The position numbers were made by a program, and so were the translations under genes. This document shows, piece by piece, positions 51,958-61,759 of a DNA stretch of 64,000 nt (positions within the stretch are counted from its first letter, which is position 1; every line of letters begins with the position of its first letter). Source of the stretch: Muribaculaceae bacterium. Its GTDB lineage: Bacteria; Bacteroidota; Bacteroidia; Bacteroidales; Muribaculaceae. The DNA lies in contig JAMPGA010000004.1 of assembly GCA_023664185.1 (NCBI GenBank), forward strand, positions 1 through 64,000, given 5' to 3'. Below the pieces are notes generated by a model. It was not told the origin of the DNA. It searched no databases and saw only the letters and a list, made by a program, of their open reading frames with translations.

Positions 51958-52495
51958 GGTGGAGGGACTGCTCCTTCTGCTCAAAGAGCGTGGCGACGAT
52001 TTTCCTGCCGATGCACTCAGCCTGCTGGCTGAAAAAGTGACTGAGCTGCAGGGTGGTGTGATGATGCTGCCCGAATCGCCCACGGCTCCTACGGCTTCTT
52101 TGACCCCCACGCCACAGCAGGCCATGGCCGAGGCCGCAGAGATAGAGCAGACCGAAGATGCCGAACCGGCGGCCTCCATGGCTCAGATTGACGAGACCAT
52201 CAAAACCCTCGATGACGACGACACTGCTAACGACACCAATGGCTCGACTCTCGACGAGATGCTGGCTCGCAAGCGAGCACGCGATATAAACAAGGCTTTT
52301 ACGCTCAACGATAAGTATCGCTTCTGCCGCGAACTGTTTCATGGCTCGGAGGCTGATTTTACCGATACTCTCGACGTGATTTCGGCGATGTCATCGTTTG
52401 ACGAGGCCGAGGAATATTTCTACGACGACCTTTGCTGGGATCCTGATAACGAGGATGTAAAGGCTTTCATGGAGATAGTAAAACGTCACTTCTGA
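51911..52495 (+). CDS. Conserved small acidic protein of unknown function
   Basis: 194 residues, cytoplasmic. The N-terminal ~45 residues form a helix (RIEYLLKKTYEVEGLLLLLKERG). A low-complexity Thr/Pro/Ala/Asp linker follows (about 55-112). The C-terminal helical block (FTLNDKYRFCRELFHGSEADFTDTLDVISAMSSF, then EAEEYFYDDLCWDPDNEDVKAFMEIVKRHF) is the conserved part, as I have seen it in Bacteroidales hypothetical proteins. No function is known to me. Its own promoter lies inside dacB. It precedes rsmI by 3 bp. Confidence 0.78.
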   Translation: MKQNNRIEYLLKKTYEVEGLLLLLKERGDDFPADALSLLAEKVTELQGGVMMLPESPTAPTASLTPTPQQAMAEAAEIEQTEDAEPAASMAQIDETIKTLDDDDTANDTNGSTLDEMLARKRARDINKAFTLNDKYRFCRELFHGSEADFTDTLDVISAMSSFDEAEEYFYDDLCWDPDNEDVKAFMEIVKRHF

Positions 52496-52498
52496 TAT

Positions 52499-53212
52499 AT
52501 GGGAAAGCTCTATGTGGTGCCGACACCGGTGGGCAATATGGCCGACATGACTCCGCGAGCCGTGGAGGTGCTCAGGAATGTAAGTCTTATTCTGGCTGAG
52601 GATACGCGCACTTCCGCCGTCTTGCTCAGGCATTTCGATGTTCAGACCCCCTGTCAGAGCCATCATAAGTTTAACGAGCATGCCACCGCCAAGCCCATTG
52701 TAGAGCGCATAGCCTCGGGCGAGGATGTGGCGCTGATATCCGATGCCGGCACCCCCGGCATCAGCGACCCTGGCTTTATGCTGACGCGCGAGTGTCGCCG
52801 CCAGGGTGTGGAGGTGGAGACACTGCCCGGAGCCACGGCCTTTGTGCCTGCGCTGGTCAATTCGGGTCTCCCCACCGACCGCTTCTATTTCGAGGGCTTC
52901 CTCCCACCTAAAAAAGGGCGTCGCACCAGGCTGGAGGCTATAGCTGCGTCAGACTGTACGACAATCGTCTACGAGTCGCCTCTGCGGTTGGTGAAAACCC
53001 TTGAGGAGCTGGCAGCTGTGTGTGGCGATGATCGCCCGGCATCAGTGTCGAGAGAGATTTCCAAACTTCACGACACAACGGTGAGAGGCACCCTGAGCGA
53101 GCTAAAGGAATACTTCGCAGCAAACAATCCGCGTGGTGAAATTGTTATAATTATAGGGGCAGTAGAAACCGGCCCACGCACACATAAAAACAAATATAAA
53201 GAACAAGATTAA
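52499..53212 (+). CDS. rsmI: 16S rRNA C1402 2'-O-methyltransferase
   Basis: 237 residues. It methylates the 2'-OH of C1402 in 16S rRNA, together with RsmH. The tetrapyrrole-methylase fold is seen in LYVVPTPVGNMADMTPRAVEVL, ILAEDTRTSAVLLRHF, VALISDAGTPGISDPGFML, ETLPGATAFVPALVNSGLPTDRFYFEGFLP and VYESPLRLVKTL. The length is a little shorter than E. coli RsmI, which has an extra C-terminal part. It sits 3 bp after the acidic-protein gene. Confidence 0.95.
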   Translation: MGKLYVVPTPVGNMADMTPRAVEVLRNVSLILAEDTRTSAVLLRHFDVQTPCQSHHKFNEHATAKPIVERIASGEDVALISDAGTPGISDPGFMLTRECRRQGVEVETLPGATAFVPALVNSGLPTDRFYFEGFLPPKKGRRTRLEAIAASDCTTIVYESPLRLVKTLEELAAVCGDDRPASVSREISKLHDTTVRGTLSELKEYFAANNPRGEIVIIIGAVETGPRTHKNKYKEQD

Positions 53213-53237
53213 AATATTAACTCACGTCAACTTGAAA

Positions 53238-54119
53238 ATGAAAAAGATTGCAACTATGGCACTTCTGGCGGCCACCCTTCTCACAGGGTGTAACGCCGAC
53301 AAGCTTCGCGAATCAGAGGCTCAGAACGAACAGCTCAAGGGCGACCTACGCGAAACCCTTGCTACTCAGGATTCACTCCTGGTGCTGGTCAACGATATTT
53401 CTGATGGAATGAGCCAGATTAAAGATCTCGAGAAGATAATCTCAACTCCCGGCTCGCTCTCAGGAGAGTCGAGTTCACGCAAGGAGCAGATACGCAACGA
53501 TATGATTGCCATACAGCAGGCTCTGCAGGAGCGCCGTCAGCGCCTGGCCGAGCTGGAGAAGAAGCTTGAAGCTGCCGGAGGTGAGAACTCCACACTCAAG
53601 CGCACCATCTCGAATCTGAAGGCTCAGATTGCCGACCAGACCACCGAGATTGCCACTCTGACCAACCAGCTGGCAGCCGCCAATATCAAGATTGACGAGC
53701 TCACCACCACCGTCAACGATTTGAACGTGCGTGTTGACTCGCTCAATAGCGACGTTGCCGCCGAGGAAGCCGCCAAGAAAGCCGCCGAGGAGGCTGCCAA
53801 TGCAGCGGTCAACGAGCTGAATACTTGCTATTATGCCATTGGCACAAACAAGGAGCTCAAGGAGCGCGGCATCATTGAGAGCGGTTTCCTGCGCAAGACA
53901 AAGATTATGAAGGGCGACTTCGACATGAACTATTTCACCGCAGCCGACAAGCGCACCCTCACCGAGATTGCCACACACAGCACCAAGGCTGAAATCAAGA
54001 CCTCACAGCCCAAGGATTCCTATCAGATTGTGGATGTAAACGGCCAGAAGGTCATCAAGATAACCAATCCTGCCAAATTCTGGCAGCTCTCAAACTTCCT
54101 TGTTATAAAGGTAGACTGA
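53238..54119 (+). CDS. Coiled-coil lipoprotein of unknown function
   Basis: 293 residues from the ATG at 53238; the frame opens at a TTG 6 bp upstream. The lipobox LLTGC places the lipidated Cys at residue 18. A long helical region (about 20-205) has heptad repeats rich in Leu, Glu and Ala (ALQERRQRLAELEKKLEAA, LKRTISNLKAQIADQTTEIATL), ending in an Ala/Glu-rich segment. A globular C-terminal domain of ~90 residues follows (NELNTCYYAIGTNKELKERGIIESGF). It is likely an envelope scaffold, but its partner is unknown. A terminator follows. Confidence 0.8.
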   Translation: MKKIATMALLAATLLTGCNADKLRESEAQNEQLKGDLRETLATQDSLLVLVNDISDGMSQIKDLEKIISTPGSLSGESSSRKEQIRNDMIAIQQALQERRQRLAELEKKLEAAGGENSTLKRTISNLKAQIADQTTEIATLTNQLAAANIKIDELTTTVNDLNVRVDSLNSDVAAEEAAKKAAEEAANAAVNELNTCYYAIGTNKELKERGIIESGFLRKTKIMKGDFDMNYFTAADKRTLTEIATHSTKAEIKTSQPKDSYQIVDVNGQKVIKITNPAKFWQLSNFLVIKVD

Positions 54120-54144
54120 TACAATTCAAACCAATCCAAATAAC

Positions 54145-54182
54145 GGGGCGCCCTCTCATTTGTGGGTGCCCCGCAATTTTTT
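54145..54182 (+). terminator. Rho-independent terminator
   Basis: GGGGCGCCC (54145-54153) pairs with GGGTGCCCC (54164-54172), one G-U pair, 10-nt loop, then a T-rich run at 54176-54182. Confidence 0.85.
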
Positions 54183-54233
54183 GCATGTTAATCCGTTTAT
54201 AAATATGTATCTTATCATAATAAACCGATTATC

Positions 54234-56636
54234 ATGCAGGCTTTAAGCCAGTTCATATTATCTCTGTTACTAATATGTGCAGCCTCGGCCGAAGCCGAGG
54301 CGGTGAAGATCCACGGAAAGATCACCGACTCGAACAACGATCCGGTGGAATTTGCCACTGTACGCATCGGCGGCACGGCCATAGGTGTGACCTCCGGGCT
54401 CGAAGGCGACTATTCGCTTTCGTGTGCCAAATCGGATACTATCACAGTTTATTTTTCCTGTATAGGTTACCGCGAAGTGAAGCGCCAGCTCATAGACCCC
54501 GCGGCCGATGTGACCCTCAATGTGATGCTCCCGCTCGACACCGAGACGCTGCAGCAGCTTGAGGTGGTGGAACTTAAGAAGCAGACCGGAGCCGTAGAGC
54601 ACCTGGATGTCAGCAATATCAAGCGCTCGCCCGATGCTTCGGGAGGCAGCGTCGAGGCATTACTTCAGACCATGCCCGGCGTGACGGCCTCCAACGAGAT
54701 GTCGTCGCAATATTCTGTACGTGGCGGTTCATATGACGAAAACTCAGTGTATATCAACGGCATCGAAGTTTATCGACCTCAGCTCATCACGTCAGGTCAG
54801 CAGGAGGGTCTTTCCATAATCAATCCGGATATGGTAGGTGCCGTGGGCTTCTCGACGGGTGGCTTCCCGGCTGAGTATGGCGATAAAATGTCGTCGGTAC
54901 TCGACATTACTTACCGCCACCCTGAGGCCTTCGAAGGGTCAGCCTCAGCCTCGCTCATGGGTGGCTCTCTGGCCATAGGGCAGGGGAGCAAGAAGTTCAA
55001 CCAGCTGCACGGTGTGAGATACAAAACCAATTCGTCGCTGCTCAGCTCCATGGACACCAAAGGTGAATATGACCCCTCTTACTTCGACTATCAGACTTCT
55101 ATAGGCTATCGCTTTTCTGACCGTCTGTCGGTTTCGCTGCTGGGCAACATCTCGGTGAACCGATATAAATTCACACCCCAGAACCGCACCACCACCTTTG
55201 GCACTTCGACTGATGCCAAGCAGTTTACGGTGTATTTCGATGGTCATGAGAAGGATCGTTTCGAGACCTACTTCGGAGCTCTGTCACTCGACTATCGCCT
55301 GAGCAGATCCACCAATCTGCAGCTGCTCGGATCGGGCTACCTGACCAACGAGCTTGTGGCCTATGATATCTCGGGTGAATATTGGCTTGACCAGGCAGGA
55401 ACGTCGGATGTGGGAGGCGAGCTGGGCGTGGGACGCTATCACGAGCATGCACGAAACAGGCTTAAGGCTTCCGTGATGGCTCTTACTCTGAAGGGACAGA
55501 CTGCGCTCAACTCAAAGCATACGCTATCTTACGGACTGAGTGTGCAGGGCGAGAAGATAATGGACCGTTCGCGCGAGTGGGAGCTGAGAGATTCGGCCGG
55601 ATTCTCTTTGCCGGCTCTGCCCGATCAGCTGCGCGTAGTCTATAATCTTGACTCCCACCACGATGTGAACTCCACACGCATGGCTCTGTGGGTTCAGGAT
55701 GCCTGGAAATTCACCACCTCGGCCGGATTCTTCACACTCAACGCCGGTGTGCGTCTGAGCCACTGGAGTTTCAATAAGGAGACACTGATTAGTCCGCGTG
55801 TATCGCTCGGTTTCATCCCCGACAAAGCTCCGGGGTGGGCATTTCGTGTGGCCACTGGTCTGTATTACCAGTCGCCCTTCTATAAGGAATACCGAATGCC
55901 CGTCACCGACGCCGATGGCAATCAGACCATCGTGCTCAACGAGGATATAAAGAGCCAGAGGTCGTTTCACCTTATAGGTGGAACCGACTACACCTTCCGC
56001 GCCATGGGGCGTCCCTTCAAGCTGTCGGGCGAGATTTATTACAAGGCACTCTCGGATCTTGTGCCTTATGAGATAGACAACCTTAAGATTGTCTACACCG
56101 GTAAAAATGAGTCGTCGGGCTTTGCTGCGGGTATAGATATGAAGCTGTTTGGTCAGTTTGTGCCCGGCAGCGACTCGTGGATAAGTTTATCGCTCATGAA
56201 AACATCCGAGACACTGCATGGTGTGAAGGTGCCCCGCCCGACCGATCGTTCCTACAGTCTGGGCCTCTTCTTTACGGATTATTTCCCCAAGTTCCCAAGA
56301 CTAAAGTTCTCGCTTCGTGGCATTTTCATGCAGGGCCTTCCCAGCACATCGCCGCGCTCCACCCGCGACCAGGGATATTTCCGCATGCCTCCCTACAAGC
56401 GTGTCGACGTAGGTCTGCAATACGCCCTGCTCCCGCCGCTCAAGGAAGGGGAGTATCGTGGCGGATTTGCTTCGAAACTTAAGAGTGTGTGGCTCGGTGT
56501 CGACCTGTTCAATCTGCTCGATATCTCAAACGTGGCCTCCTACTATTGGGTCACCGATGTCAACGAGATCCAGTATGCAGTGCCCAACTATCTGACTCGC
56601 CGTCAGTTTAATGTCCGCCTCACAGTGGATTTCTGA
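54234..56636 (+). CDS. TonB-dependent receptor
   Basis: 800 residues. A signal peptide (about 1-21) precedes a carboxypeptidase-regulatory-like domain (VKIHGKITDSNNDPVEFATVRIGG...). A plug has GGSVEALLQTMPGVTASNEMSSQYSVRGGSYDENSVYINGIEVY. The 22-strand barrel ends with RRQFNVRLTVDF, a normal terminal strand with Phe. It imports an unknown ligand through the outer membrane with TonB energy. No SusD-like lipoprotein or regulator is adjacent, so the ligand is not indicated. The lipoprotein upstream is separated by a terminator. Confidence 0.9.
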   Translation: MQALSQFILSLLLICAASAEAEAVKIHGKITDSNNDPVEFATVRIGGTAIGVTSGLEGDYSLSCAKSDTITVYFSCIGYREVKRQLIDPAADVTLNVMLPLDTETLQQLEVVELKKQTGAVEHLDVSNIKRSPDASGGSVEALLQTMPGVTASNEMSSQYSVRGGSYDENSVYINGIEVYRPQLITSGQQEGLSIINPDMVGAVGFSTGGFPAEYGDKMSSVLDITYRHPEAFEGSASASLMGGSLAIGQGSKKFNQLHGVRYKTNSSLLSSMDTKGEYDPSYFDYQTSIGYRFSDRLSVSLLGNISVNRYKFTPQNRTTTFGTSTDAKQFTVYFDGHEKDRFETYFGALSLDYRLSRSTNLQLLGSGYLTNELVAYDISGEYWLDQAGTSDVGGELGVGRYHEHARNRLKASVMALTLKGQTALNSKHTLSYGLSVQGEKIMDRSREWELRDSAGFSLPALPDQLRVVYNLDSHHDVNSTRMALWVQDAWKFTTSAGFFTLNAGVRLSHWSFNKETLISPRVSLGFIPDKAPGWAFRVATGLYYQSPFYKEYRMPVTDADGNQTIVLNEDIKSQRSFHLIGGTDYTFRAMGRPFKLSGEIYYKALSDLVPYEIDNLKIVYTGKNESSGFAAGIDMKLFGQFVPGSDSWISLSLMKTSETLHGVKVPRPTDRSYSLGLFFTDYFPKFPRLKFSLRGIFMQGLPSTSPRSTRDQGYFRMPPYKRVDVGLQYALLPPLKEGEYRGGFASKLKSVWLGVDLFNLLDISNVASYYWVTDVNEIQYAVPNYLTRRQFNVRLTVDF

Positions 56637-56664
56637 AGTTGGAGTTTGCTAAATGATTTCAAGC

Positions 56665-56691
56665 GCCCCACGCTTTGAAGAAGTGTGGGGC
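56665..56691 (+). terminator. Hairpin after the TonB receptor gene
   Basis: GCCCCACGCTT (56665-56675) pairs with AAGTGTGGGGC (56681-56691), one G-U pair, 5-nt loop. There is no strong T-run, so it may act as a barrier or transcript-end stem between convergent genes. Confidence 0.6.
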
Positions 56692-56741
56692 TCGCATTAT
56701 ATCGCCTTTGCGAGGCTGTTAAGCTTCGCTTCAAGCGGATT

Positions 56742-59660
56742 TTAATACCACTTCACGCCGTTGGAGAGAGATGATCTCTTGTCATATTTGAGGTCGGCCA
56801 GGAGCGACGACTTGACGGAGATATGGAAGTTGTAGCTCTTGTAGGGACCCACGGGCACAAAGCTGGCTCGCATGATGAAGCAGTGCATGTCGCGCGAGAT
56901 GTTGCAGTTCATATAGGCGAGCTTGTGGGTGTTGAAGTTGTAGGATGCCGAAAAGCCTATGTTCCAGTTTTGTGTGGGGCGCAGATTGCCCGAGAACGAA
57001 AGGTTTTGGGTTATCTTTCCCTTATATTCGAGTTTCTTGTAGTCAAATTCGCCGTAGCCGTAGTTTACGGAGTAGTTGAATGTCAGACTCCAGGGTACAC
57101 TCCAATCCATATAGCCGCTGGGCCCTATCTTTATCCCCTTTTTGTCGTCGCGGTCGTTTGATGAAGATTCATCATAGTCAGAGGTGTCCTCGGCAAACTG
57201 CTGGCTTTCGTCGGGCTTGTTTTTGTCGTCTATGTCGGAGTCCTTTTTATTACCGCCAAACAGTTTTTTGAACGTATCGTTGTTAAACGTGTAGCTGAAC
57301 GATGTTCCTGTGCTCGACAGTTTGCCCCAGCCTTTGCCGTGAGTGAGGCGCAGTTTGTTGACTCTAACGGGATTTCCGGCAGAATTGAGAGCATACATAT
57401 ACACATCCCACGTGGCCGAAAGGTTGAGGTTGAAGTTCTTGATCAGGCGCAGCATTATGGATGTGTTGAGGTTTGACCATCTCATGGAGTCGGCCGCCAT
57501 GTTGTAGCTCTGGCTGAGCTGGAGGTTTTCGATGAGCGAAATCTTCTTTTCGCCAATCGAATCATTGTCCGACCGCACTTTCATCTCCAGATTGTTGGCG
57601 AGGGAGAAGCTCAGCGATCCCGTTTTGCCTGTGCCGGGCACACCGAAGAGTGAGTTGGGGAACATGGAGTATTGCCGCTCCACAAGTTCGCCACGCGAGT
57701 TGGTATACTGATACGTGTCGTAGTATCCGAAGAACTTTGACCCGAAGTCGGGGGCGCCGCTAAACGAGATGGTGGGGGTTAGCACATAGCGCACCATCTT
57801 CACCTTATTGCCCAGGAAGGGCAGAGGCTGGAAGAAGCCGTATACCTTGGTCGAGGCCGACACGGAGGCCGAAAAGTCCCACACATTATATAGACTATAG
57901 GTGGTGTCGAGCACCTCGGCCGATGCATTGGGATCCCACTGACGGCGCACCTTGGAGGAGTACATGCGGTCGGTGATGCTTATCGAAGGCGTCACGTTGA
58001 AGTATTTCAGTATGTTGAACGTGGCCGAGATGGGCACTGTGTGCTTCATGCCGTTGCGCCAGTCCTTGATGAGGCTTTTCTTGAAAAACTCATCTTGCTT
58101 GGAGGTGAGCGAGTTGTTGAACTGGCCCGAATATGAAAGCTTTATTTTTTCATACCATTTCTCGGCACCCACGGCGCGTTTGCGCTTGAAGGGGTAGACC
58201 TGCGAGAGTGTCAGCGTGAAGTTAGGAAACGATACTGCCAGGGTGGAGTCCTGAGAGCGCTGTGAGATATTGGCCGTCGACGACAGAGACCACTTGGAAT
58301 TGGGGAAGCGGTATGTGAGGTTGACGGTAGAACTCTTAGTGTTTTCGGTAAACGAGTTGGAGTAATAGGAGCTGACATCGTTGCGCGAGTAGCCCGTAGT
58401 GGTGAAATTGACCGATGCCGAGAAGCTCATATTAGGATTGGCCTTTGAGTCCTGGGCATGATTCCAGAGCACCTGGAAGTTGGTCGATTTTGAATAGTCG
58501 GGCATTCCCTTGTCGCCGGTGATGGTTTTGAGGTAAGAGATGTTGAATGAGCCGTTATATTTGTAGCGCTTCAGATATGACGACTGAGCCCTCAAACCCC
58601 ATGATCCCAGCGTGTAGAGTTCGCCGGTTATGGCCAGGTCGATGTTGTCGTTGATGGCAAAGTAGTATCCGCCGTCGCTCAGGTAGTATCCGCGGTTATA
58701 ATCGTCGCCGAATGTAGGGAAGATTATACCTGAAGAGTATTTGTCGGAAAATGGGAAATAGCCGAAGGGCACAGCCAGCGGGAGGGGCAGTCCGGCCAGC
58801 ACCATATAGCCAGGACCAATCACAGCGTCCTTGCCGGGACGCACTTTAGCCTTGGTGAGCTGCAGATAGAAGTGAGGGTGCTCATGGTCGTCGCAGGTGG
58901 TATATATGCCATCCTCCAGATAGAAGGTGTTCTCGTCTACCTTTTTTGAACGCCCGCCTGTAAGGTAGCCCTCACCTTGCTGAGTGACAACATCGGTGAT
59001 ATATCCATACTCTGTGTGGAAGTTATAGTTCATGGTCTTGGCCTCGTAGGTGGTGCCGTTGTCGTCAAACACAGGGGAGCCTACGAGTTCGCCCAGCGAG
59101 TCGGGCACGCCCACGGCATAGACCGTGGTACTGTCGAGATTCATCTTTATCTGCTCGGCGTCGAGTTTGATTTTGCCATACACCACGTTGCTCTGGCCAT
59201 ACATATAAGCCAGATTGCGCCCGATGAGCACCAGCGAGTCGCGCGCTGAGAAGTCGACTGGATTGTCAAGGTCTACCTTAGTGCGCACAATCTTTATGGA
59301 GTCGCGGGTGGTGTTGATGCGGGTTCGGCTCAGGCGGGTGCGTCGGGCAGTGTCAAGCACGGCAGTGTGCCTCACGGCCAGTGGCTCTATAGAGTCGGTG
59401 ATTGTGATAAGCGTGGAGTCGGAGGGGAGGGAGTCGACAAGGATATGCTCAGGGATTGATATCGAGTCGTTGAAATCTTCGGCAGGCTCGGGGAGCAAGG
59501 GTAGGGTTGAGGGAACGGTGTCGGGCTCGAGGGTGTCGGCCACCTCGAGAGTCGGGGTGGGCGCCTGCGAAACGGGGCGGCCGGCAGGGCGCGGACGCGC
59601 ACCTAAGCTGGCTGCACACAAAAGCACTAATAAGATAATATATATCTGAGATTTCCTCAT
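56742..59660 (-). CDS. lptD: LPS-assembly protein LptD-like
   Basis: 972 residues from the ATG at 59660; a TTG 12 bp upstream is also open. Residues 1-21 are a signal peptide, followed by a Pro/Thr/Asp-rich disordered part (about 25-110). An OstA/LptA-like jellyroll follows (SNVVYGKIKLDAEQIKMNLDSTTVYA...NYNFHTEYGYITDVVTQQGEGYLTGG). The C-terminal barrel has the typical LPLPLAVPFGYFPFSDKYSSGIIFPTFGDDYNRGYYL. It inserts lipopolysaccharide in the outer leaflet. An acidic insert (about 845-880, KKDSDIDDKNKPDES) lies near the C terminus. It is convergent with the TonB receptor gene. Confidence 0.88.
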   Translation of the reverse strand: MRKSQIYIILLVLLCAASLGARPRPAGRPVSQAPTPTLEVADTLEPDTVPSTLPLLPEPAEDFNDSISIPEHILVDSLPSDSTLITITDSIEPLAVRHTAVLDTARRTRLSRTRINTTRDSIKIVRTKVDLDNPVDFSARDSLVLIGRNLAYMYGQSNVVYGKIKLDAEQIKMNLDSTTVYAVGVPDSLGELVGSPVFDDNGTTYEAKTMNYNFHTEYGYITDVVTQQGEGYLTGGRSKKVDENTFYLEDGIYTTCDDHEHPHFYLQLTKAKVRPGKDAVIGPGYMVLAGLPLPLAVPFGYFPFSDKYSSGIIFPTFGDDYNRGYYLSDGGYYFAINDNIDLAITGELYTLGSWGLRAQSSYLKRYKYNGSFNISYLKTITGDKGMPDYSKSTNFQVLWNHAQDSKANPNMSFSASVNFTTTGYSRNDVSSYYSNSFTENTKSSTVNLTYRFPNSKWSLSSTANISQRSQDSTLAVSFPNFTLTLSQVYPFKRKRAVGAEKWYEKIKLSYSGQFNNSLTSKQDEFFKKSLIKDWRNGMKHTVPISATFNILKYFNVTPSISITDRMYSSKVRRQWDPNASAEVLDTTYSLYNVWDFSASVSASTKVYGFFQPLPFLGNKVKMVRYVLTPTISFSGAPDFGSKFFGYYDTYQYTNSRGELVERQYSMFPNSLFGVPGTGKTGSLSFSLANNLEMKVRSDNDSIGEKKISLIENLQLSQSYNMAADSMRWSNLNTSIMLRLIKNFNLNLSATWDVYMYALNSAGNPVRVNKLRLTHGKGWGKLSSTGTSFSYTFNNDTFKKLFGGNKKDSDIDDKNKPDESQQFAEDTSDYDESSSNDRDDKKGIKIGPSGYMDWSVPWSLTFNYSVNYGYGEFDYKKLEYKGKITQNLSFSGNLRPTQNWNIGFSASYNFNTHKLAYMNCNISRDMHCFIMRASFVPVGPYKSYNFHISVKSSLLADLKYDKRSSLSNGVKWY

Positions 59661-59706
59661 TAACAATTGCAATGGCCCGGAGCATGGATAAGGCCAAAAT
59701 TCCGTG

Positions 59707-59737
59707 CAAAGTTATAGAATTATTGTCAATCCGCCAA
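59707..59737 (-). promoter_or_regulatory. lptD promoter
   Basis: On the minus strand TTG (59735-59737), 20-nt spacer, TAACTTTG (59707-59714), 46 bp before the ATG. Between here and the Lrp promoter (59738-59874) the DNA is AT-rich, and I see no other feature. Confidence 0.72.
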
Positions 59738-59874
59738 CTGCCGCGGCCCTGTTGGTATGAATAAATATGTTAAGAAAGAAAAATATGGTGACTTTCGGGA
59801 TGAAAAGTATGGAATTGTAGTAAATATTGTTGTATAACATAATAAAAAAATAATGTAGTGGAGAAAATTTTTAG

Positions 59875-59882
59875 TAATTTTG
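59875..59882 (+). promoter_or_regulatory. -7 box and leader of the Lrp-family gene
   Basis: TAATTTTG, with an ~80-nt leader to the ATG at 59970. The leader has two mutually overlapping short stems (GTCGGT/ACCGGC and TTGAC/GTCAA at about 59898-59928), which might switch. No known riboswitch is recognised. Confidence 0.5.
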
Positions 59883-59969
59883 CAGCGTTAAATAGATGTC
59901 GGTGGCCTTGACAGGTAACCGGCGTCAATGTGAAGGACAACCGTTTTAAACTTTGAATCATATACTTTC

Positions 59970-60437
59970 ATGGCAAGACAGCACTATGACGCACTCGACC
60001 TCCGTATACTCGAGATGCTTTCAAACAACGCCCGCAAGCCCTTTCTTGAGATAGCACGCGAGACCGGCATCTCGGGGGCCGCTATCCATCAGCGCATACA
60101 GAAACTTACAGCCTCAGGCATCATTCAGGGCTTCAAAACAGAGATCGACCCCGCCACAGTCGGCTATCAGACCTGTGCATACATCGGCTTTATCCTCAAC
60201 GACTCGACAAAATTTGATGAAGTCGTGGATCGACTCAGAGAGATACCCGAGGTGGTAGACTGCCATTTCACCAGCGGTACCTACGATATCCTGGCCAAGA
60301 TCTATGCTCGCAACAACGCCCATCTGCTCCAGATAATCCACAAGAAGCTCAGCCTCGGTCTGGGTCGCACCGAGACTCTTATCTCGTTTGAAGAGGTGTT
60401 CAAACGCCCCATACCCATTCAGCACGACGCAGAATAA
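59970..60437 (+). CDS. Lrp/AsnC family transcriptional regulator
   Basis: 155 residues. An N-terminal helix-turn-helix (LDLRILEMLSNNARKPFLEIARETGISGAAIHQRIQKLTASGIIQGF) is joined to the RAM/AsnC ligand-binding domain (CAYIGFILNDSTKFDEVVDRLREIPEVVDCHFTSGTYDILAKIYARNNAHLLQII). The family senses amino acids and controls their metabolism. Which amino acid is unknown. The stop codon is directly followed by the TTG start of mtaB, so the two are co-transcribed. Confidence 0.93.
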   Translation: MARQHYDALDLRILEMLSNNARKPFLEIARETGISGAAIHQRIQKLTASGIIQGFKTEIDPATVGYQTCAYIGFILNDSTKFDEVVDRLREIPEVVDCHFTSGTYDILAKIYARNNAHLLQIIHKKLSLGLGRTETLISFEEVFKRPIPIQHDAE

Positions 60438-61751
60438 TTGATAGACAAGACAACGTTTGGCAGTCGCACTGCCCTCTTTCACACCTTCGGGTGTAAACTC
60501 AACTTCGCCGAGACATCGACGGTGGCGCGCATCTTTGCCGAGGAAGGCATAGAGCGTGTCCAACCGGGCGATGAGCCTGACTATATAGTGGTCAACACCT
60601 GCTCGGTGACGGAAATAGCCGACAAGAAATGCCGTCAGGCCATACGCTCGTTTGCACGCAGATATCCGCGGGCTCGCATTGTTGTGACCGGATGTTATGC
60701 CCAACTAAAACCTGAGGAGGTGGCTGAGCTTCCCGGTGTGACCATTGTAGCCGGAACCGACCGCAAGCTGCGTTTGGCCGAGTATCTGCGCAGCGAAGGC
60801 GAGGCTCTGGTGTTTCACACACCCACGCGCGATATCGACACCTTCTCACCCTCCTGTTCCCGTGGCGACCGCACCCGATATTTCCTAAAGGTGCAGGATG
60901 GCTGTGACTATTATTGCTCCTATTGCACCATACCCATGGCCAGAGGACGCAGCCGCTCGGGTACGATCGACGAGATTGTGGCTCAGGCACGCAGTGTGGC
61001 CTCGGAGGGAGGTAAGGAGATAGTGATAACCGGTGTAAATATCGGCGACTTCGGCCGTCGCAACGGGGAGACTTTCCTTGATCTCTGCCGGGCTCTCGAT
61101 GGGGTGGAGGGGATAGAGCGATATCGTATATCGTCAATCGAGCCTAATCTGCTCACCGACGAGACCATCGAATTTGTGGCTCGATCACGCAGATTTATGC
61201 CTCACTTCCATATACCATTGCAGAATGGATCTGACGAAGTGCTCAGGCTGATGCGTCGGCGTTATGACACTGCGCTATTTCGCTCGAAGATAGAGAAGAT
61301 ACGCTCCGTGCTGCCCGATGCTTTTATAGGTGTAGATCTTATTGTTGGTGCACGAGGTGAGACCGAGGAGCTTTTCGAGGAATCGCGCCGGTTTGTGGAG
61401 AGTCTTGATATTTCCAGGCTTCACGTGTTTACCTACAGCGAGCGTCCCGGCACACGTGCCCTGCAGATAGAGCCCGTGGTGAGCCAAGAAGAGAAGCATC
61501 GCCGAACACGCATAATGCTCGGTGTGAGTGAGCGCAAGCTGAACGACTTCACACGCCGACATCTATCCACAGAGCGCCCGGTGCTACTTGAACACCCTCG
61601 CACCGACGGCTCCATGGCCGGATTCACCGATAATTATCTGCGTATTATTCTCGACAACCCCCGTCCCGAGCTCTCCAATACCGTTGTTCTCGTAAGAATA
61701 ATCAGTCCCATAGAGGGTGAGGAGGATAACCGTGGGGAAATAGCAATCTGA
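60438..61751 (+). CDS. mtaB: tRNA t6A37 methylthiotransferase MtaB
   Basis: 437 residues starting at TTG (60438), immediately after the previous stop; no in-frame ATG occurs nearby and FHTFGCKLNFAETS is already at residues 14-27. Radical-SAM methylthiotransferase that makes ms2t6A at tRNA position 37. The N-terminal UPF0004 domain has NTCSVTEIADKKCRQAIR and VTGCYAQLKPEEV. The radical SAM cluster is CDYYCSYC near residue 155. IEPNLLTDE, HIPLQNGSDEVLRLMRRRY and a TRAM-like C terminus (EHPRTDGSMAGFTDNYLRI) follow. Bacteroidetes MtaB reads GCKLNFAE as here. Confidence 0.93.
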   Translation: MIDKTTFGSRTALFHTFGCKLNFAETSTVARIFAEEGIERVQPGDEPDYIVVNTCSVTEIADKKCRQAIRSFARRYPRARIVVTGCYAQLKPEEVAELPGVTIVAGTDRKLRLAEYLRSEGEALVFHTPTRDIDTFSPSCSRGDRTRYFLKVQDGCDYYCSYCTIPMARGRSRSGTIDEIVAQARSVASEGGKEIVITGVNIGDFGRRNGETFLDLCRALDGVEGIERYRISSIEPNLLTDETIEFVARSRRFMPHFHIPLQNGSDEVLRLMRRRYDTALFRSKIEKIRSVLPDAFIGVDLIVGARGETEELFEESRRFVESLDISRLHVFTYSERPGTRALQIEPVVSQEEKHRRTRIMLGVSERKLNDFTRRHLSTERPVLLEHPRTDGSMAGFTDNYLRIILDNPRPELSNTVVLVRIISPIEGEEDNRGEIAI

Positions 61752-61759
61752 CTTCTTTC